Source: Litorivicinus sp. (lineage in GTDB: Bacteria; Pseudomonadota; Gammaproteobacteria; Pseudomonadales; Litorivicinaceae). From it: a stretch of 64,000 bases of DNA. Positions 1-9,490 of this stretch are shown here, piece by piece. How positions within the stretch are numbered: position 1 is the first letter of the stretch; the number at the start of each line of letters is the position of its first letter. The position numbers and the translations under genes are program-made. Below the pieces are notes generated by a model. The model ran no database searches. It saw only the letters and a list, made by a program, of their open reading frames with translations, and was not told the origin of the DNA. Location: the NCBI GenBank assembly GCA_018401755.1, contig JAGYKJ010000005.1, forward strand, positions 62,001 through 126,000, written 5' to 3'.

Positions 1-318
1 CTTGCAGCATATCAACTCGGTGCTTGGGTGTTGCAGAGTGATCCCATCGCGTTACCCGATGCATTTACCATGCATTGGCTGATGCAGCAGTTAAACCTGA
101 TTTGGCTGCCACTCTTGGTCGGATGCCTCATCTTTGGGCTGATTCTGAGTATCGTTGGCTATTTCGCGGTTCGCATCTGGTGGGTGATTCAGGTCCGCTT
201 AATGTGGCAGGTTCGACAAAAACGAATCAAGCTAAATGAAGCGTCCCGTGCTGCAGCAGCCACTGTTGATCCGCCATCGCCGCCGCTCGGCGATCATGGG
301 TCACGATCAATAGACTAA
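1..318 (+). CDS. DUF2062-type membrane protein, C-terminal part (5' truncated by window)
   Basis: The reading frame is open from base 1 and ends at 318. It gives a hydrophobic segment (roughly IWLPLLVGCLIFGLILSIVG) followed by a basic tail, the usual end of a DUF2062 inner-membrane protein, where a helix pair and an Arg/Lys-rich C-terminus close the domain. The function of the family is unknown. The start lies outside the window. The last 92 bases overlap convergently with the 3' end of lolD, so the tail beyond about residue 75 is constrained by two genes. The family assignment rests on this short C-terminus and is moderate. Confidence 0.6.
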   Translation, partial: LAAYQLGAWVLQSDPIALPDAFTMHWLMQQLNLIWLPLLVGCLIFGLILSIVGYFAVRIWWVIQVRLMWQVRQKRIKLNEASRAAAATVDPPSPPLGDHGSRSID

Positions 319-910
319 GACGACGTTCAGACGACAGTTGAAAGAGCATTGCCAGAACCCGATCGGCCGTCTCTTCATCAAGATTTCCAGTCGGTTCATC
401 CATCAAGAGCACTTGAGGATCCGCCGCTAACGCACGCGCAATCGCCACGCGTTGGCGCTCGCCGCCTGATAACTCTCCAGGGCGATGTGTTATCCGAGCA
501 GACAAATCCACCGCCGCCAGCAACTCGCGGGCGACACGCGTCGCGCTCGACACGGAGTGACCCGCCAGCAACGCAGGCAACATCACATTTTCCAAGGCAC
601 TAAACTCCGGAAGTAAGTGATGAAATTGATATACCACCCCAATCATCCGGCGTCGCGCGGCAACCCGCTCTGTCTCAGACATGGCATGAATCGGCTGATC
701 CGCCCAATAAATCGTACCCGATCGAGGCAGTAAGAGCCCTGCTAGCAAATTCATCAAGGTCGATTTACCGGACCCGCTACGGCCTAACAATGCGACGCGT
801 TGACCCGTTGTAATCGACCAGCTCAGCGACTTTAAAACCGAGACTTCAGACGTGCCTTCGCCAAAGCCAAAGGACACATCTTGCAATCGAATCAGCGTCT
901 CAGTGCTCAT
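227..910 (-). CDS. lolD: LolD, ATPase of the lipoprotein-releasing ABC transporter
   Basis: The ATPase drives release of outer-membrane lipoproteins from the inner membrane to LolA. The 227-residue protein has a Walker A motif GRSGSGKS near residues 43-50, the signature LSGGERQRVA near 147, Walker [13 protein letters not shown] near 167-178 and the switch His in IVTHD. The length matches LolD. Its start overlaps the lolC stop by 11 bases, so the two genes are co-transcribed and translationally coupled. The related MacB/FtsE class ATPases share these motifs; the partner permease decides the call. Confidence 0.93.
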   Translation of the reverse strand: MSTETLIRLQDVSFGFGEGTSEVSVLKSLSWSITTGQRVALLGRSGSGKSTLMNLLAGLLLPRSGTIYWADQPIHAMSETERVAARRRMIGVVYQFHHLLPEFSALENVMLPALLAGHSVSSATRVARELLAAVDLSARITHRPGELSGGERQRVAIARALAADPQVLLMDEPTGNLDEETADRVLAMLFQLSSERRLSLLIVTHDRRAAAMADQQWLLQHGTLHLA

Positions 911-2156
911 AATTCAGCACCTCGGCAGGCACAATGCGACTCGCACGATAGGCCGGATAGAGGGTCGCAAGGAAGGATAACATCACGCTAAAGGCAACCA
1001 CCGATAGCACATCATTGAGGTACAGCTCACTTGGCAAATACGATATAAAATAGGCACTTGGATTAAATAGATAAAATCCGAGTATAGATTCAAGCCACGC
1101 CAACAGATCGGTAATCGTCAGTGCCAAGGGGATCCCAAGCAGCACCCCAAAGAGGGTCCCAACCAAACCGACGACTGTCCCTTGCACCATAAAAATACCC
1201 ATGACAGCCATCGGCGATAATCCGATCGTTTTCAGGATCGCAATGTCCGCACGCTTGTCAGTCACCACCATCACAAGTGTGGACACAATGTTAAATGCCG
1301 CAACAGCGACGATCAGTGCAAGGAGCAGGCCAATCAGGGTTTTCTCGAGTTGAATCGCCTCAAATAGATTTCCCTGCGTCCGAGTCCAATCTTGGTAACG
1401 AATGGGTTCTTCAATCTGCAGACTCACGTCCTGCGCGATATCCCGAATCCGCTGGGGTGCAGCAAACAAATCATCAAATTGAATGCGAATCGCCGACACC
1501 CCCTCACCGAGACGATACAATCGAGCCGCATCATCCAGTGCCACCAAGGCGAGCTGACTATCAAGCTGCGCACCCACCTCAAAGATCCCCACCACGGTGA
1601 GACGGCGCATCCGCGGAATGACCCCAGCCGCCGTAACCGTGGCGTCAGGGATCAGTAAGGTCACCATGTCCTCGAGTGTGACCCCTAACGCATTCGCGAC
1701 GCCTCGACCCAAGACCACGCCAAAATCGCCTGCTGTTAATTCTGACAAGACTCCTTGCGTCATGTGCTGCGGCAAGATCGAGACATTGGCTTCGCGACGT
1801 GGATCCACACCAAGAATCGCCACAGAAATAGATTGCCCCCCCGCGAGTAGCAGCCCTTGTCCTTGATTTAGCGGGGCAACTCCCTGAATCCCGGGCATCG
1901 CCGCAATACGATCCATCAACAGGGTGGCGTCTGTCCGACCTGTTTCAAACTCAAGTAACGCATGCGGAACCGTCCCTAAGATTCGGGTGCGCAACTCTTG
2001 ATCAAATCCATTCAAAACAGACAGTACCAAGATCAACACAGCGACGCCCAAGGTCAAGCCCGCCATCGAGATGGCGGAGATGAAGGAAATGAAGTGATTC
2101 CGACGCTTCGCGCGGGTGTACCTCAGTCCGATGCAGAGTGAAAGCGGCTTGAACAT
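900..2156 (-). CDS. lolC: LolC/LolE-family permease of the lipoprotein-releasing transporter
   Basis: This inner-membrane permease partners LolD in lipoprotein sorting. The 418 residues begin MFKPLSLCIGLRYTRAKRRN, a classical LolC/E start, followed by a transmembrane helix, a large periplasmic domain (about 50-265) and three C-terminal helices of the FtsX type ending AEVLNYEH. Only one permease gene is present beside lolD. Many gammaproteobacteria carry LolC and LolE, but some use a single LolF. No second permease lies upstream to 3 kb, so LolF-like homodimer use is possible; a LolE elsewhere cannot be excluded. Confidence 0.9.
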   Translation of the reverse strand: MFKPLSLCIGLRYTRAKRRNHFISFISAISMAGLTLGVAVLILVLSVLNGFDQELRTRILGTVPHALLEFETGRTDATLLMDRIAAMPGIQGVAPLNQGQGLLLAGGQSISVAILGVDPRREANVSILPQHMTQGVLSELTAGDFGVVLGRGVANALGVTLEDMVTLLIPDATVTAAGVIPRMRRLTVVGIFEVGAQLDSQLALVALDDAARLYRLGEGVSAIRIQFDDLFAAPQRIRDIAQDVSLQIEEPIRYQDWTRTQGNLFEAIQLEKTLIGLLLALIVAVAAFNIVSTLVMVVTDKRADIAILKTIGLSPMAVMGIFMVQGTVVGLVGTLFGVLLGIPLALTITDLLAWLESILGFYLFNPSAYFISYLPSELYLNDVLSVVAFSVMLSFLATLYPAYRASRIVPAEVLNYEH

Positions 2157-2212
2157 GGCGCAAGTGTAACGATCTTCGTGTTATTGTTCAGGCATTAATG
2201 CAAAGGAGTTCT

Positions 2213-3064
2213 ATGGACGCGCTCGTACTTGCCATCGCAGCCCTCATTCTTTCTCGCTTGGTTCGCCCAGAGACTTTTGAGCCCTATCGCCGACCAGTGA
2301 TTGGTGCTTTGCAATCTGCAACCGACAAGCTCCCCAATAGTCTGCGTTTACCGATCATGGTCGGCGGTGCCGTGGTCTTTAGCGCCGTTGTCGCATTTCT
2401 CCCAGTGATTGGTCCGCTGGTGACCTTTGCCGCACTTCTCTTGATTCTCGGCTACGGTCGGGTGACTGAGGATGCGCTGGCAATTTTAACCGAGCTTCGT
2501 GGTGGCTCATTTTCTCAAGCGCAAGCACACCTTACGCACTTTTCAGGGGTCGACGCCGATCAGCTCGACGAGAATGGGGTTGCGCGGGTGACTGTTGAAA
2601 CACAAACCCTCCGGCTGTTTACCGAAGTCTTCAGCCCGTTGGCTTGGTTCGCTCTGGGTGGGCTACCTGGGATGCTTCTGTTATGGACCAGCCGAATGAT
2701 CGCTGAACGGGATGGTAGCGGCGAAACCTCGCAACGCTGGGTTAGCCTATTAAATTGGGTACCTCTGCGTCTCTACGCACTGACCGTCGGAATCATGGGA
2801 GATCGCGAACGTTCACGATCCATTTGGAAGCATCACGCTCGCGAGTTCTCTGATGGTGAGATCGGCATCCTCATTGCAGCCACAGCTGGCGCGTTACGAA
2901 TTCGGTTAGGTGGTAGCCGTTGCATCAAAGGCGTCATGATTCGTGAGCCAAGTATCGGTGACGGCGATGAGTGTGCGCGCTACCACATCGAGGAAATGGT
3001 TGCCCTTGGACAACGTAGTTTGTTGCTTTGGGCAGTCGGTGGCCTCCTGATTATTGCCCTCTAA
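2213..3064 (+). CDS. CobD/CbiB-AmpE superfamily membrane protein
   Basis: The 283-residue protein has an N-terminal helix, a helix pair around 45-85, a third hydrophobic segment near 140-160 and a C-terminal helix. The features LNWVPLRL, GALRIRLGG and GDGDE...YHIEEM resemble the CobD/CbiB family (adenosylcobinamide-phosphate synthase), whose diverged members include AmpE. An in-frame ATG at 2198 exists, but AAAGGAG at 2203-2208 lies just before the ATG at 2213, which I take as the start. It stands just upstream of a cobalamin riboswitch and a B12 receptor, which hints at corrinoid metabolism, but it is not under that riboswitch. An AmpE-like signalling role is the alternative. Confidence 0.6.
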   Translation: MDALVLAIAALILSRLVRPETFEPYRRPVIGALQSATDKLPNSLRLPIMVGGAVVFSAVVAFLPVIGPLVTFAALLLILGYGRVTEDALAILTELRGGSFSQAQAHLTHFSGVDADQLDENGVARVTVETQTLRLFTEVFSPLAWFALGGLPGMLLLWTSRMIAERDGSGETSQRWVSLLNWVPLRLYALTVGIMGDRERSRSIWKHHAREFSDGEIGILIAATAGALRIRLGGSRCIKGVMIREPSIGDGDECARYHIEEMVALGQRSLLLWAVGGLLIIAL

Positions 3065-3149
3065 CCCACCCTACTCGCAAGTCGAGCCCAAAAAGGATCT
3101 GACTCACCAACTTTTGATTGATTGCAATCAGAGTGCAGATCTCCTAACT

Positions 3150-3340
3150 TTCTCAAATCACCTGGTGGCCGAGCGATCGGCATAACAGGGAATTCGGTGA
3201 CGCGTAAGCCAGTCCGAAGCTGCCCCCGCAACGGTATGTTCAGCGATGGGCTCACACAGATGCCACTGTCAATTGATGGGAAGGCGTGTGAGCTCGGCAA
3301 AGGGAATTGCCCTGAACAAGCCCGGAGACCTACCAAGTGA
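3150..3340 (+). promoter_or_regulatory. Cobalamin (B12) riboswitch
   Basis: The conserved B12-box core GCTGCCCCCGCAACGGTA is at 3219-3236. It is preceded by the ATAACAGGGAA segment near 3182 and followed by GGGAAGGCG near 3278 and GCCCGGAGACC at 3319-3329, in the family order. It lies directly before a TonB-dependent receptor, the usual target. Just downstream, CACGTGC (3355-3361) and GCGCGTG (3367-3373) can pair around a GGAGG loop. This hairpin lies directly before the GGGAG ribosome-binding site (3376-3380) of the ATG at 3387 and may be part of the expression platform. The boundaries are approximate. Confidence 0.93.
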
Positions 3341-3386
3341 TTCATTCACTGTCACACGTGCGGAGGGCGCGTGCTGGGAGCAAACC

Positions 3387-5315
3387 ATGCACTATCGCAA
3401 CGTTCTGTTGGCGGTCACGGCCGTCTGTGTCGTACCGTCTGTCAATGCCGAATCGGCCGACATCATCATTCAACTGAGCAATCAGTTTGACAACACTAAC
3501 CAAGGGACCAGTCCGGCATTTATCGTCACCCGGGAGGACATCCAGCGGTCCGGCTTTGAGTCGATCAATGCTGTCATCAATGCACTGCCCTTTGCACGCA
3601 TCACGATGGATTCAGTCGGTGATGGCACAACCGCAGTTATCGACATGCGCGGATTCGGTGAAACGGCAGCAAGCGCTGTACGCGTCCTTCTCAATGGAAT
3701 ACCGCTTAACAATCCAACCAATGAGGCGCCAAACTTTAGTTTCATTCCAATCGCCTCGATCGAGTCTATTGAAGTCACACCAGGTGGGGGCGGCGTCGAA
3801 TACGGTCCAGGCGCCATCGGCGGGGTGATAAATATCAAAACACTCTCAGGACAACAGGCCCCTTTTGATGGTGTTTCCTTACGGACCGGCTCGTATGGTC
3901 ATGTCGCCTCAACGACTTATGGCATTAAAGCGCTATCGGATGCGCTTTCCATGGGCTATTCCGCATCCCATCGTCGCAAAGATGGGTATCGACATCATTC
4001 CGATGTAGAGCAGTCGTTTGCGAGTTTGGATCTGCGCTATGCCCTTGATCCGAATCGGACTTGGTCTTTCACAGTCAGTGGTGGCGATGAGAATCGACTC
4101 GCTACCGGCGCTGCGACAGACGAGGCCCTGGCCATAGATCGTCGATCAGTCGGATCTTCGATTTCGATTCTTGACCTTGAGAACACCTTTCTATCGAGTC
4201 GGTATGACGTCGGGTCATCGGGCGGGCGGTCGTACAGTGTGAAAGGCTACCGAAGACTCAGCCGACAGGCTGCTCGCTTTGACTATGGCCCGAATGGCAC
4301 CTATGAAGAGGCATCGGATCAGAAAACAGGGCTCACTGGATACAGTGCGCAGGCATCGATCCCGCTGTCAGCGTCTCTCTCCACATTCCTGACAATCGAT
4401 GGTGAGCAGAGTGACTACGACAAAACGAGTAATTTTTCTGGGTTTCTATCCACAACAGACCGCACGCGCGCACGCCTCGGTTTAGCGGCAAAACTCATTC
4501 GCGCTCAAGAATCTCAGCAAGGGACTTGGAAAAGTACCTTGGGGATTCGGATGGACGATCTGACAGACAAAAATCATCAAACCAGGACAGAATTGGAGTA
4601 TCGCGGCACTGCCCTAGAGCTCTCTCAGCAATTAAGTCGATCCGACGACCGTACCGTGGTGCTCAAAATCGCGCGTGGATTTAGATTTCCCACCTTTGAT
4701 GAAAATGACTTCACGGTATCAGGCAGTCCGTTGAATACGCAGAAATCCACGCAACTCGAGATCACTGCTCGAACAAATACATGGCTTGCAAGCGTCTACT
4801 TACTGGATATTGACGACGAAATTCGATTTGTTGATCCGGCCAGCTTTCTCAACGGTAGCTATGACAAAACTCGGCGGTATGGCGTCGATCTTCAGAGGAA
4901 TATTCCCTTAGCTCAATCCCTCTCAGGACAAATTGGCTACCAATATATACATGCAACAATTAAAGAAGGTTTGAACAGTGGGGGCCACATTCCAGCGATA
5001 CCCGGCCATACACTGTCGAGCTCACTCAGTTGGGTCCCAACACAACATTGGTCTCACCAGCTTCGATTCCGGTATCAATCGGAAACCTACGCACTCAACG
5101 ACCCAGGTAATGTCTTAGGGCAATCGAATGCGTTCGTCACGGCCAGACTAGAAAGCACCTATCGCTTTAATAATCTGGTCTTCACAGGCGCCATCAATAA
5201 CCTGTTCGATACCCACTATGATCTGTATCGGATAGCGACGAGCACACTCGATGACATTCGCCGAACACCCGCCGAACCACGCGGATTTGAGTTATCCTTG
5301 AGGTACGAATTCTAA
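3387..5315 (+). CDS. btuB: TonB-dependent outer-membrane receptor, BtuB-like (probable cobalamin uptake)
   Basis: The protein is an outer-membrane beta-barrel importer powered by TonB, probably for cobalamin. It has 642 residues: a signal peptide (MHYRNVLLAVTAVCVVPSVNA, residues 1-21), a plug domain with FIVTREDIQRSGF and SIESIEVTPGGGGVEYGPGA, and a barrel ending in RGFELSLRYEF with the terminal Phe needed for outer-membrane assembly. The frame is open upstream to 3246, inside the riboswitch, but the signal peptide and GGGAG at 3376-3380 fix the ATG at 3387. The riboswitch makes corrinoid the likely substrate; this is inference from regulation, as plug sequences do not identify ligands. It is followed by a membrane-protein gene sharing TAATG. 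Confidence 0.85.
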   Translation: MHYRNVLLAVTAVCVVPSVNAESADIIIQLSNQFDNTNQGTSPAFIVTREDIQRSGFESINAVINALPFARITMDSVGDGTTAVIDMRGFGETAASAVRVLLNGIPLNNPTNEAPNFSFIPIASIESIEVTPGGGGVEYGPGAIGGVINIKTLSGQQAPFDGVSLRTGSYGHVASTTYGIKALSDALSMGYSASHRRKDGYRHHSDVEQSFASLDLRYALDPNRTWSFTVSGGDENRLATGAATDEALAIDRRSVGSSISILDLENTFLSSRYDVGSSGGRSYSVKGYRRLSRQAARFDYGPNGTYEEASDQKTGLTGYSAQASIPLSASLSTFLTIDGEQSDYDKTSNFSGFLSTTDRTRARLGLAAKLIRAQESQQGTWKSTLGIRMDDLTDKNHQTRTELEYRGTALELSQQLSRSDDRTVVLKIARGFRFPTFDENDFTVSGSPLNTQKSTQLEITARTNTWLASVYLLDIDDEIRFVDPASFLNGSYDKTRRYGVDLQRNIPLAQSLSGQIGYQYIHATIKEGLNSGGHIPAIPGHTLSSSLSWVPTQHWSHQLRFRYQSETYALNDPGNVLGQSNAFVTARLESTYRFNNLVFTGAINNLFDTHYDLYRIATSTLDDIRRTPAEPRGFELSLRYEF

Positions 5316-5890
5316 TGAATGGACAGATGATGAAATCTCAATCGATAGCAATCGCCGTTGGCCTGTGTGTTGCAATGTTGATCACCCGCGGATCACATGC
5401 GTCAGGATGGAACACTCTTCCTGAAGCATCGTGGATGGTATTTTTCATCGCAGGGTTATTGCTGCCAACGTGGTCACTGGCCGCGTTTTTAGGCTTGGCT
5501 GTGGGGATCGATGCATACGCCTTTACCTTCGGTGGGGTGCCAGGCACCTGTCTGTCTGTCGCGTACGCCATGCTCATTCCAGCATATTCTGTCATGTGGA
5601 TCGCAGGCCGCCTGGTGCAGCCCTATTTCGAGAGCACCGTGACCGGCCATGGCGTGACCTTCATGGCAGCCATGCTGGCAACTGCCGCGTGTGAACTCAT
5701 TTCAAGTGGAAGCTTCTATCTGTGGTCTGGGCTGTTTGAACCGACATGGGCAGAGTTTCTCGCGCGTGAGATGCAATACGCACCAGCCGCATTCGCAAGC
5801 TCCGCATTCTGGGCTGTTGCATTCATCGCCAGTCATGGGATGTATTGTCGCTATCAACATGCAAAAGCAACAGGCGAACTCACAACCTGA
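5315..5890 (+). CDS. Riboswitch-controlled small membrane protein, possible ECF S-component-like
   Basis: The start ATG overlaps the receptor stop codon (TAATG), so it is translated with the B12 receptor and under the same riboswitch. The 191 residues contain about five hydrophobic segments (near 10-25, 36-60, 75-100, 110-135 and 150-170) with Gly/Pro-rich loops. This is the size and pattern of S-components of energy-coupling-factor vitamin transporters such as BtuM. I cannot confirm BtuM: I recognise no diagnostic motif, although a Cys stands in GVPGTCLSVAYAM. An inner-membrane cobalamin carrier is an inference from size and regulation. Confidence 0.5.
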   Translation: MNGQMMKSQSIAIAVGLCVAMLITRGSHASGWNTLPEASWMVFFIAGLLLPTWSLAAFLGLAVGIDAYAFTFGGVPGTCLSVAYAMLIPAYSVMWIAGRLVQPYFESTVTGHGVTFMAAMLATAACELISSGSFYLWSGLFEPTWAEFLAREMQYAPAAFASSAFWAVAFIASHGMYCRYQHAKATGELTT

Positions 5891-5930
5891 CTGTCATCGG
5901 CCGCGGTCTCGCGGCATCTTGGCGTGCTCG

Positions 5931-5959
5931 GCCGAAGAACCATCAGCGGATTCTTCGGC
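5931..5959. terminator. Possible bidirectional hairpin between convergent genes
   Basis: A perfect 9-bp inverted repeat, GCCGAAGAA and TTCTTCGGC, with an 11-base loop lies between the convergent B12 operon and folD. No clear U-tract follows on either strand, so it would be a weak terminator. Confidence 0.4.
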
Positions 5960-5985
5960 GCTGAGGACTCTCAATCCCAGTCACC

Positions 5986-6855
5986 TTATTTGGATACAGA
6001 GCGCTTCGCGGCCTCCAACGTGTTTGCAAGTAAGCAGGCAATCGTCATCGGACCCGGGCCACCTGGAACCGGCGTAATCGCGCCGGCGATTGCTAAGGCC
6101 GCTTCAAAATCGACATCACCCACTAATCGCGTCGTCCCATTCGGCGCTTGGATACGATTGATACCAACATCCAAGACAATGGCGCCCGGTTTGATCCAGT
6201 CTCCCTGGATCATCTGAGGACGACCCACCGCAGCCACCAAAATGTCAGCGGATCGACACAGATCCGGCAGCCCTTGAGTTTTCGAGTGCGCGATAGTCAC
6301 GGTACATGACGCATTCAGAAGCAGTGCAGCCATGGGCCGACCGACAATATTGGAACGTCCCACGACCACCGCATGCAGTCCTGCCAAATCACGCCGAACA
6401 GAATGCAACAAATGCAAACACCCTAAGGGTGTACAGGGCACAAATCCAGCACCCTCCGTCCAGAGTAAGCCCACATTGTGGGTATGGAATCCGTCAACAT
6501 CTTTGGCGGGGTCGATGGTTTCGATGACCACTGTCGGGTCCAAATGCGCAGGCAACGGAAGTTGGACCAAAATGCCATGGATCGTCGGGTCGGTATTCAA
6601 CTGATCAATCACCGCCAGCAACTCTGCTGCTGAGGTTTCCGCAGGCAGAAGATGATGGATCGAGCGCATCCCGATGGCTTCGGTCTGCTTAATTTTATTT
6701 CGTACGTAGACCTGGCTGGCTGGATCTTCTCCAACCAAGACGACCGCCAAACCAGGAGTCACGCCATGTGACGCCTTAAGGTTGGCGACACCGAGCCCAA
6801 TCTCAGCACGCAGAGACTCGGCATGCGCTGTTCCACTGATGCGCGTGGCCGTCAT
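5986..6855 (-). CDS. folD: FolD, methylenetetrahydrofolate dehydrogenase / cyclohydrolase
   Basis: The bifunctional cytosolic enzyme interconverts 5,10-methylene-THF, 5,10-methenyl-THF and 10-formyl-THF. The 289 residues match the family length. Visible features are the catalytic-Lys region YVRNKIKQ near 51-58, the substrate segment [10 protein letters not shown] near 97, the NADP-binding stretch [14 protein letters not shown] near 163-176 and the PGGPGPMT signature near 265. Its start overlaps the purU stop by four bases (ATGA type), giving a one-carbon operon dcd-purU-folD. FolD makes the 10-formyl-THF that PurU hydrolyses. Confidence 0.96.
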   Translation of the reverse strand: MTATRISGTAHAESLRAEIGLGVANLKASHGVTPGLAVVLVGEDPASQVYVRNKIKQTEAIGMRSIHHLLPAETSAAELLAVIDQLNTDPTIHGILVQLPLPAHLDPTVVIETIDPAKDVDGFHTHNVGLLWTEGAGFVPCTPLGCLHLLHSVRRDLAGLHAVVVGRSNIVGRPMAALLLNASCTVTIAHSKTQGLPDLCRSADILVAAVGRPQMIQGDWIKPGAIVLDVGINRIQAPNGTTRLVGDVDFEAALAIAGAITPVPGGPGPMTIACLLANTLEAAKRSVSK

Positions 6856-7730
6856 TTAAGCACCACTGTCTTATGCCCGTTTAAGAACACCCGATGCTCG
6901 CTGTGCGCCTTCACCGCACGGGACAACGCATAATTCTCCATATTTCGGCCCATCGCCATCAGTTGATCAGGGCCAAAGGTATGGTCAACGCGACCCACCT
7001 CTTGATCAATAATTGGCCCTTCATCGAGATGCTCGGTCACGTAGTGTGCTGTCGCACCGATCGCCTTCACACCTCGCTCATAGGCTTGGTGGTATGGCTT
7101 CGCACCTTTAAAACTCGGTAAGAATGAGTGGTGAATATTGATGCATCGTCCAGCGAGCTCTCGACAAAGCTCATCGGATAAAATTTGCATATAGCGCGCT
7201 AAGACAACCAAATCGACAGACTGCTCGGCCATCAACTCCCGGATCCTGTCCTCCTGGAGGGCCTTGGTGGATAACTTCGAGCGACCCGTTGGCAAAACCT
7301 CATATGGAATATCATGAAATTCAACTAAGCGCTTCAAATCAGGATGATTTGAAGCAACAGTTGTCATCTGAATATTCAGCTCACCGGTACGCTGTCGATA
7401 CAACAGATCATTGAGACAATGATCAAATTTTGAGACCAGCACCAAGGTTCGACAGGGAATTGTTGGATCGATAAATCGCCACATCATCGCCAACCGCTCG
7501 CCCACAGGCGCAAACGCTTGATCGAGCACCTCATGCGTCACTGTGGAACTAGGCACACGAAACTCTGCACGGCAAAAAAATCGACCGGTCTGCAGATCGT
7601 CAAATTGGGACAACTCCGTGATAAAGCATTCATGCTCTGCAAGGAACCCAGTGATTGCAGCGACCAATCCTGTTCGACCCGGGCAGGTAATGGTTAAAAA
7701 ATAACGTGGGAGATCAGCGCGCATCGTCAT
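6852..7730 (-). CDS. purU: PurU, formyltetrahydrofolate deformylase
   Basis: The enzyme hydrolyses 10-formyl-THF to formate and THF, balancing the one-carbon pool. The 292 residues consist of an N-terminal ACT domain (about 10-85) with [13 protein letters not shown], then a formyltransferase domain (about 95-290) with the catalytic signature [10 protein letters not shown] and the Asp in [12 protein letters not shown]. The length is typical. It overlaps dcd upstream and folD downstream by four bases each, so all three are translationally coupled. Confidence 0.95.
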   Translation of the reverse strand: MTMRADLPRYFLTITCPGRTGLVAAITGFLAEHECFITELSQFDDLQTGRFFCRAEFRVPSSTVTHEVLDQAFAPVGERLAMMWRFIDPTIPCRTLVLVSKFDHCLNDLLYRQRTGELNIQMTTVASNHPDLKRLVEFHDIPYEVLPTGRSKLSTKALQEDRIRELMAEQSVDLVVLARYMQILSDELCRELAGRCINIHHSFLPSFKGAKPYHQAYERGVKAIGATAHYVTEHLDEGPIIDQEVGRVDHTFGPDQLMAMGRNMENYALSRAVKAHSEHRVFLNGHKTVVLK

Positions 7731-8293
7731 GCCTTCGGCAGGGTGACGCCGGTCTGACCTTGATACTTCCCACCGCGATCACGGTAGGTGGTCAAACAGC
7801 GCTCGTCTGATTGAAAGAACAGCATCTGCGCTACACCCTCATTTGCATAAATCTTCGCAGGTAAGGTTGTGGTGTTTGAAAATTCAAGAGTCACATGCCC
7901 TTCCCACTCTGGTTCAAGCGGCGTGACATTGACGATGATCCCGCAGCGCGCATAGGTCGATTTGCCAAGACAGATCGTTAATACATCCTCGGGAATCTTG
8001 AAATACTCGACGGTCCGGGCTAAGGCAAACGAATTCGGGGGAATGATGCAAACGTCACTTTTTACATCCACGAAACTTTTGTCGTCAAAGTTCTTCGGAT
8101 CCACCACAGCCGAGTGAATGTTGGTGAAGACTTTAAACTCATCGGCGCAACGCACGTCATAGCCATAACTTGAGGTACCGTAAGAGATCAGCTTATGGCC
8201 GTCACGGGTGCGCACTTGTCCGGGTTCGAACGGCGAAATCATGTCATGGGATGCAGCCATTTGCTGAATCCAGCGATCGGATTTAATGCTCAT
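7727..8293 (-). CDS. dcd: Dcd, dCTP deaminase
   Basis: The enzyme deaminates dCTP to dUTP for thymidylate synthesis in the cytosol. The 188 residues are close to the E. coli length of 193. The trimer-type dUTPase-fold features are clear: the catalytic region [20 protein letters not shown] near 126-145 and the C-terminal [15 protein letters not shown]. It lacks any fusion to a dUTPase, so the monofunctional form is likely. Four bases separate it from the mrp stop, which suggests one transcript mrp-dcd-purU-folD. Confidence 0.95.
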   Translation of the reverse strand: MSIKSDRWIQQMAASHDMISPFEPGQVRTRDGHKLISYGTSSYGYDVRCADEFKVFTNIHSAVVDPKNFDDKSFVDVKSDVCIIPPNSFALARTVEYFKIPEDVLTICLGKSTYARCGIIVNVTPLEPEWEGHVTLEFSNTTTLPAKIYANEGVAQMLFFQSDERCLTTYRDRGGKYQGQTGVTLPKA

Positions 8294-8297
8294 GGAA

Positions 8298-9413
8298 TCA
8301 GTCGTCCGTCCTTGTTGAAGTCGTGATCAGACTCGCATGGGAGTCTGCGCGCGCTATCATAGCAAGTCGCGCACCCACTCGTCGGGCGATATCACGATAG
8401 GCGACTGCGATGGGCCCATCTGGATCAGAAATTGCGCTCGGACGCCCACCATCCGTTTGTTCTCGAATACTCATATCCAGCGGCAACGCGCCCAGTAACA
8501 CCGTGTCATATTCAGCCGCAATCCGCTCACCGCCTCCCTCCCCGAAGAGATGCTCGGTATGACCGCACTGCTGACAGCGGTGTAAAGACATATTCTCAAC
8601 AATCCCCAAGACCGGAACTTCCACCTTCCGAAACATCTCAATACCACGTCGGGCATCCAGCAAGGCAATGTCCTGCGGTGTTGTCACCACAACTGCCCCA
8701 TTCACCGGCACCTGCTGGCTGAGCGTCAGTTGTATATCGCCCGTTCCAGGTGGCATATCAATCACCAAGTAATCCAAAGGACCCCAATTGGTTTGTCGCA
8801 GCATTTGCGTAAAGGCACTAGAAACCATTGGCCCTCGCCAGATCGTTGGTGAACGCTCTGTCAGCAAAAAGGCCATCGACATCACCGTCAGACCATGGGC
8901 CAAAATTGGCTGAAAGGTCTTGCCGTCTTCGGTGGTCGGACGCTGCCCTTGAACACCCAACATCATGGCTTGACTTGGCCCATAGATGTCCGCATCCAGT
9001 AAACCAACCCGCGCGCCCTCGAGTGACAATGCCAATGCAAGATTCACGGCAGTTGTGGACTTCCCAACACCACCCTTGCCACTTGCCACACAGATCACCT
9101 GACGAATGCCTGCAAGCGGTTCTCGCCCCTCTCGCGCGGGAACCACTGGAATATCGTGAGTCACTCGGACAGACACGTCCGCGACGTCCTTAAAATTCAG
9201 TAATTCGGGCTTTAACGCTTTCACCAATGCCCTTGTCAGCCCCCCCATGGCGTAGGGAAAACACAAATCCAGCTCCAAGACCTTGCCGTTAAGCTCACAA
9301 CGCCGGAGCACGTCAGTCTCAGCCAAATTGACTTCGATGTAAGGATCATCATGGTCTGCCAGGACAGTCAGAACACGTTCACGTATGGTGATTGTCAAAA
9401 TTTGCTCCATCAT
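8298..9413 (-). CDS. apbC: Mrp/ApbC family Fe-S cluster carrier ATPase
   Basis: The cytosolic P-loop protein delivers Fe-S clusters to target proteins. The 371 residues have an N-terminal MIP18/DUF59 domain (about 1-90), the deviant Walker A motif [11 protein letters not shown] near 110-120, Walker A' [11 protein letters not shown] near 136 and a Cys pair CQQCGH that binds the bridging cluster. The frame is open upstream to 9476, but the domain begins at MMEQILTI, so I place the start at 9413 (9410 is equally possible). It is divergent from metG, as in many gammaproteobacteria. Confidence 0.9.
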   Translation of the reverse strand: MMEQILTITIRERVLTVLADHDDPYIEVNLAETDVLRRCELNGKVLELDLCFPYAMGGLTRALVKALKPELLNFKDVADVSVRVTHDIPVVPAREGREPLAGIRQVICVASGKGGVGKSTTAVNLALALSLEGARVGLLDADIYGPSQAMMLGVQGQRPTTEDGKTFQPILAHGLTVMSMAFLLTERSPTIWRGPMVSSAFTQMLRQTNWGPLDYLVIDMPPGTGDIQLTLSQQVPVNGAVVVTTPQDIALLDARRGIEMFRKVEVPVLGIVENMSLHRCQQCGHTEHLFGEGGGERIAAEYDTVLLGALPLDMSIREQTDGGRPSAISDPDGPIAVAYRDIARRVGARLAMIARADSHASLITTSTRTDD

Positions 9414-9490
9414 CAGTGACACCCGCGAATGTGCAGGCGCTTGTCGGTATACTTCGGGTCTCAATGACCAACACACAAGGATAGCAACAC

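Noticed and set aside
1295-1866. Overlapping plus-strand frames inside lolC
   Set aside because: Composition shadows of the minus-strand gene without start signals or domain features.
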